From contig JAWKSZ010000014.1 in the NCBI GenBank assembly GCA_041402045.1, forward strand, positions 1-64,000: DNA of 64,000 bases. Direction: 5' to 3'. Made by a program: the position numbers and the translations under genes. Source of the DNA: JAGQRJ01 sp041402045. GTDB taxonomy: Bacteria > Planctomycetota > J058. Under the pieces are notes generated by a model that saw nothing but the letters and a program-made list of their open reading frames with translations, did no database searches and was not told where the DNA came from. Shown here one piece after another: positions 62,124 through 64,000 of this stretch; within the stretch, counting starts at the first letter, position 1, and each line of letters opens with the position of its first letter.

Positions 62124-63394
62124 TAGCGGTCCAACTCCCCTGCAATCACGTTCAAAGAGCTCATGGTCGCGACCACGTCCGAGACCAGCCGGCCCTTGAT
62201 CATGGGCAGGATCGACTGGAAGGCGAACAGGCTCGGCGGGCGCACGCGCACCCGGTAGGGCACCGCGGTCCCGTCGCTGATCAGGTACCAGCCCAGCTCG
62301 CCGTTGGGCGACTCGGTGGCGTGGTAGATCTCGCCGGACTCCGGCGTCTTGATCCCGTGCCCGGGCATGGTCAGCATGAAGTGCTGGATCAAGGACTCCA
62401 TCTTGGTGTAGACGTCGTCCTTGCTGGGCAGGGTCGCCTTGGCGCCCAGCGCGTTGATCGGGCCCGAGGGCATGCTGTCGAGCACCTGGCGGCAGATCTT
62501 GGCGGACTCGCGGATCTCGGCCAGGCGCTGCTGGTAGCGCGAGTAGACGCAGCCGTCGGTGAACACCGGGACGTCGAAGTCGTACTGCTCGTAGCCCAGG
62601 TAGGGCCGGTCGCGGCGCAGGTCGCGGTCGACGCCGGAGGCCCGGGCCAGCGGGCCCGACATGCCGTAGGCGATCGCCTCGTCGCGGGTCAGGACGCCCA
62701 CGCCCACGGTGCGGTCCATGAAGATCCGGTTGCGGGCGAGCATGCCCTCCATGTCGCGCACGGTGTCGTCCAGGCGGTCGAGGAAGGTCCGCACGCGGTA
62801 CTCGACCCCGTCGGGGAGGTCGAAGGCCAGGCCGCCGACGCGGGTGTAGCTCGTGGTCAGGCGGCCGCCCGAGGTGAGCTCGAACACGTCGTAGATCTTC
62901 TCGCGCTCGATGAACGACCACAGCATGGGGGTGAAGGCGCCCATGTCCATGCCCTGGAGCCCGATCCCCAGGATGTGGTCGCTGATCCGGCTCAGCTCGC
63001 ACATGAGCACGCGGATCGCCGCGGCGCGGGGCGGGCACTCGATCCCGAGCATCTCCTCCACCGCGCAGGCGAACCCGGTGTTGTTCGCCATGGCGCTGAA
63101 GTAGTTCATGCGGTCGGTGACCACGATGTACTGGTTGTAGGTGCGGTACTCGCCCAGCTTCTCGAAGCCGGTGTGCAGGAAGCCCATGTCGGGCTCGGCG
63201 CCCGAGACCTTCTCGCCGTTGAGCCGCAGGATCAGGCGCAGCGTGCCGTGCATGGCCGGGTGCTGCGGGCCGAAGTTGATCACCATGTCCTTCTCGCCGA
63301 GCCCGGGCTCGACGGAGATCGCGGCGTCGCCGAAGGGCTTGCTCGGGATCGGGTCCGAGGACAGCGAGGTGGCTTGCGGGGTGGGGCTACTCAT
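62123..63394 (-). CDS. nuoD: NADH-quinone oxidoreductase subunit D
   Basis: The 423-residue 49-kDa-type subunit has NFGPQHPAMHGTLRL (quinone-site histidines), FLHTGFEKLGEYRTYNQYI and GRLVSDVVATMSSLNVIAGELDR. It lines the quinone cavity near cluster N2. The start ATG 63394 overlaps nuoC by 8 nt. Separate from nuoC, not fused as in E. coli. Confidence 0.95.
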   Translation of the reverse strand: MSSPTPQATSLSSDPIPSKPFGDAAISVEPGLGEKDMVINFGPQHPAMHGTLRLILRLNGEKVSGAEPDMGFLHTGFEKLGEYRTYNQYIVVTDRMNYFSAMANNTGFACAVEEMLGIECPPRAAAIRVLMCELSRISDHILGIGLQGMDMGAFTPMLWSFIEREKIYDVFELTSGGRLTTSYTRVGGLAFDLPDGVEYRVRTFLDRLDDTVRDMEGMLARNRIFMDRTVGVGVLTRDEAIAYGMSGPLARASGVDRDLRRDRPYLGYEQYDFDVPVFTDGCVYSRYQQRLAEIRESAKICRQVLDSMPSGPINALGAKATLPSKDDVYTKMESLIQHFMLTMPGHGIKTPESGEIYHATESPNGELGWYLISDGTAVPYRVRVRPPSLFAFQSILPMIKGRLVSDVVATMSSLNVIAGELDR

Positions 63395-63989
63395 AGGAAG
63401 CCTTTCGCGTACGGGGGACCACCGGGAAGTTGTCGCGCTCGCCGCGCCCGCGCAGGGGGTAGTCCTTGCGCAGCGGGTAGCCGACGTAGCTCTCGGGCAT
63501 CAGCAGTCGCTTGAGGTTGTAGTGCCCCTCGAACTCGATCCCGAACATGTCGTAGACCTCGCGCTCGGGGAAGTCCGCGCCCACCCAAAGGTCGGTGGCG
63601 GTGGGGAGCACGGGCTCGTCCTCGTTGAGGTAGGCCTTGATCCGCAGCATGGCCTCCTGCCCGAGGTTGGTCAGGGTCCACACCACCACGAAGCGCTCGG
63701 GGTGCTCGCCCTCGAGCTTGAGGGTGTCGTAGGCCGTGCAGTCGGTGAGCTGATCGAAGCCCAGGGCGTTCTTGCAGTGGGCCAGGGTCTCGTGGGCGCG
63801 GGCCGCGGGCACGTAGATCGTCTGCTGGTCGCGGAAGGCCGCGCGCTTGACCAGGTCCTTGCCCAGCCAGGCGCACACCGCGTCGGCCAGGCGCCGCTCG
63901 CGCTCGACGCGCCGGGCCTTGGACTCGGCGGCGCGCTCGCGGCGCTCCTGGAAGATCTTGCCCATGTCGGCGAGGGGGAGCTGGGTCAC
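63387..63989 (-). CDS. nuoC: NADH-quinone oxidoreductase subunit C
   Basis: The 200-residue 30-kDa-type subunit has the conserved end VGADFPEREVYDMFGIEFEGH followed by LPDYVG-like RLLMPESYVGYPLRKDYPLRG. The start GTG 63989 overlaps the upstream nuoB stop by GTGA. Confidence 0.93.
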   Translation of the reverse strand: MTQLPLADMGKIFQERRERAAESKARRVERERRLADAVCAWLGKDLVKRAAFRDQQTIYVPAARAHETLAHCKNALGFDQLTDCTAYDTLKLEGEHPERFVVVWTLTNLGQEAMLRIKAYLNEDEPVLPTATDLWVGADFPEREVYDMFGIEFEGHYNLKRLLMPESYVGYPLRKDYPLRGRGERDNFPVVPRTRKASYE

Positions 63990-64000
63990 GAGGTCGCCTC
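63986..64000 (-). CDS. nuoB: 3' end of an upstream gene, presumably nuoB
   Basis: Four codons (Glu-Ala-Thr-Ser) and a TGA overlap the nuoC start. The identity rests only on the usual B-C-D order; the sequence here is too short to show it. Confidence 0.45.
   Translation of the reverse strand, partial: EATS

Overview
The window is very GC-rich, gene-dense chromosomal DNA from a Gram-negative bacterium. Envelope markers include a long-type YidC, an LpxL-like acyltransferase, signal peptidase I and several exported proteins. A Planctomycetota (or related PVC-type) origin fits best. The clues are the long form of IspG, Ser/Thr kinases carrying membrane-anchored repeat domains, a bacterial-microcompartment shell protein, and a membrane protein ending in a 'VGPDG...DD' tail typical of planctomycetes. 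Myxococcota is the main alternative. No phage, integrase, transposase or rRNA genes were seen. There are two tRNAs, Glu(CUC) and Ala(CGC).

Layout. 1-2.6 kb: a VIT/VWA protein (runs off the left edge) behind a MerR regulator with a dyad operator. 2.8-8.8 kb: exported protein, GH3 hexosaminidase, broken lipoprotein, MOSC protein, two overlapping glycosyltransferases, small basic protein. 8.9-13.6 kb: CorA with an exported alpha/beta hydrolase; an acidic protein with four (V/I)NTNRP motifs beside a diiron ferritin-like protein; a PTS IIA protein. 13.9-17.3 kb: sdhCAB (three-subunit type B). 17.5-19.9 kb: Ser/Thr kinase with repeats. 20.0-22.8 kb: a compact operon of a PduT-like tandem BMC shell protein, a EutQ-like/ACT fusion and a DUF711 'PFL-family' protein, closed by a 20-bp hairpin. 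23.1-26.3 kb: envelope glycosyltransferase and acyltransferase operon, then tRNA-Glu. 26.4-30.4 kb: repeat-rich accessory stretch with a FAD oxidoreductase and small RING/PHD-like membrane proteins, one split by a palindromic insertion. 30.4-38 kb: ispG plus DUF1304, a second Ser/Thr kinase with a frame break, a decayed LolA-like gene and a membrane-anchored protein. 38-45 kb: tRNA-Ala, a degenerate GGDEF protein with a histone-H1-like tail and a ribbon-helix-helix domain, an AddB-like nuclease, a GT2, Pro-rich exported proteins and an HNH endonuclease. 44.9-49.8 kb: lepB, metallophosphoesterase, yidC, mnmE. 50.2-64 kb: the complex I operon nuoB(end)-C-D-EF-G-H-I-J-K-L-M-N on the minus strand, with nuoE and nuoF fused.

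How the parts work together. Sdh and complex I feed electrons to quinone, so the cell respires. Several regions serve the envelope (glycosyltransferases, acyltransferase, YidC, LepB). A recurrent promoter feature is a TAnnnT -10 box 5-9 nt before the start codon of many first genes, which implies widespread leaderless transcription. The most unusual systems are the minimal BMC-T/EutQ-ACT/DUF711 operon, the GGDEF-RHH fusion and the NTNRP-repeat/diiron pair. Several genes carry single-base frame breaks. Some may be residual sequence errors, so each is flagged where it occurs.
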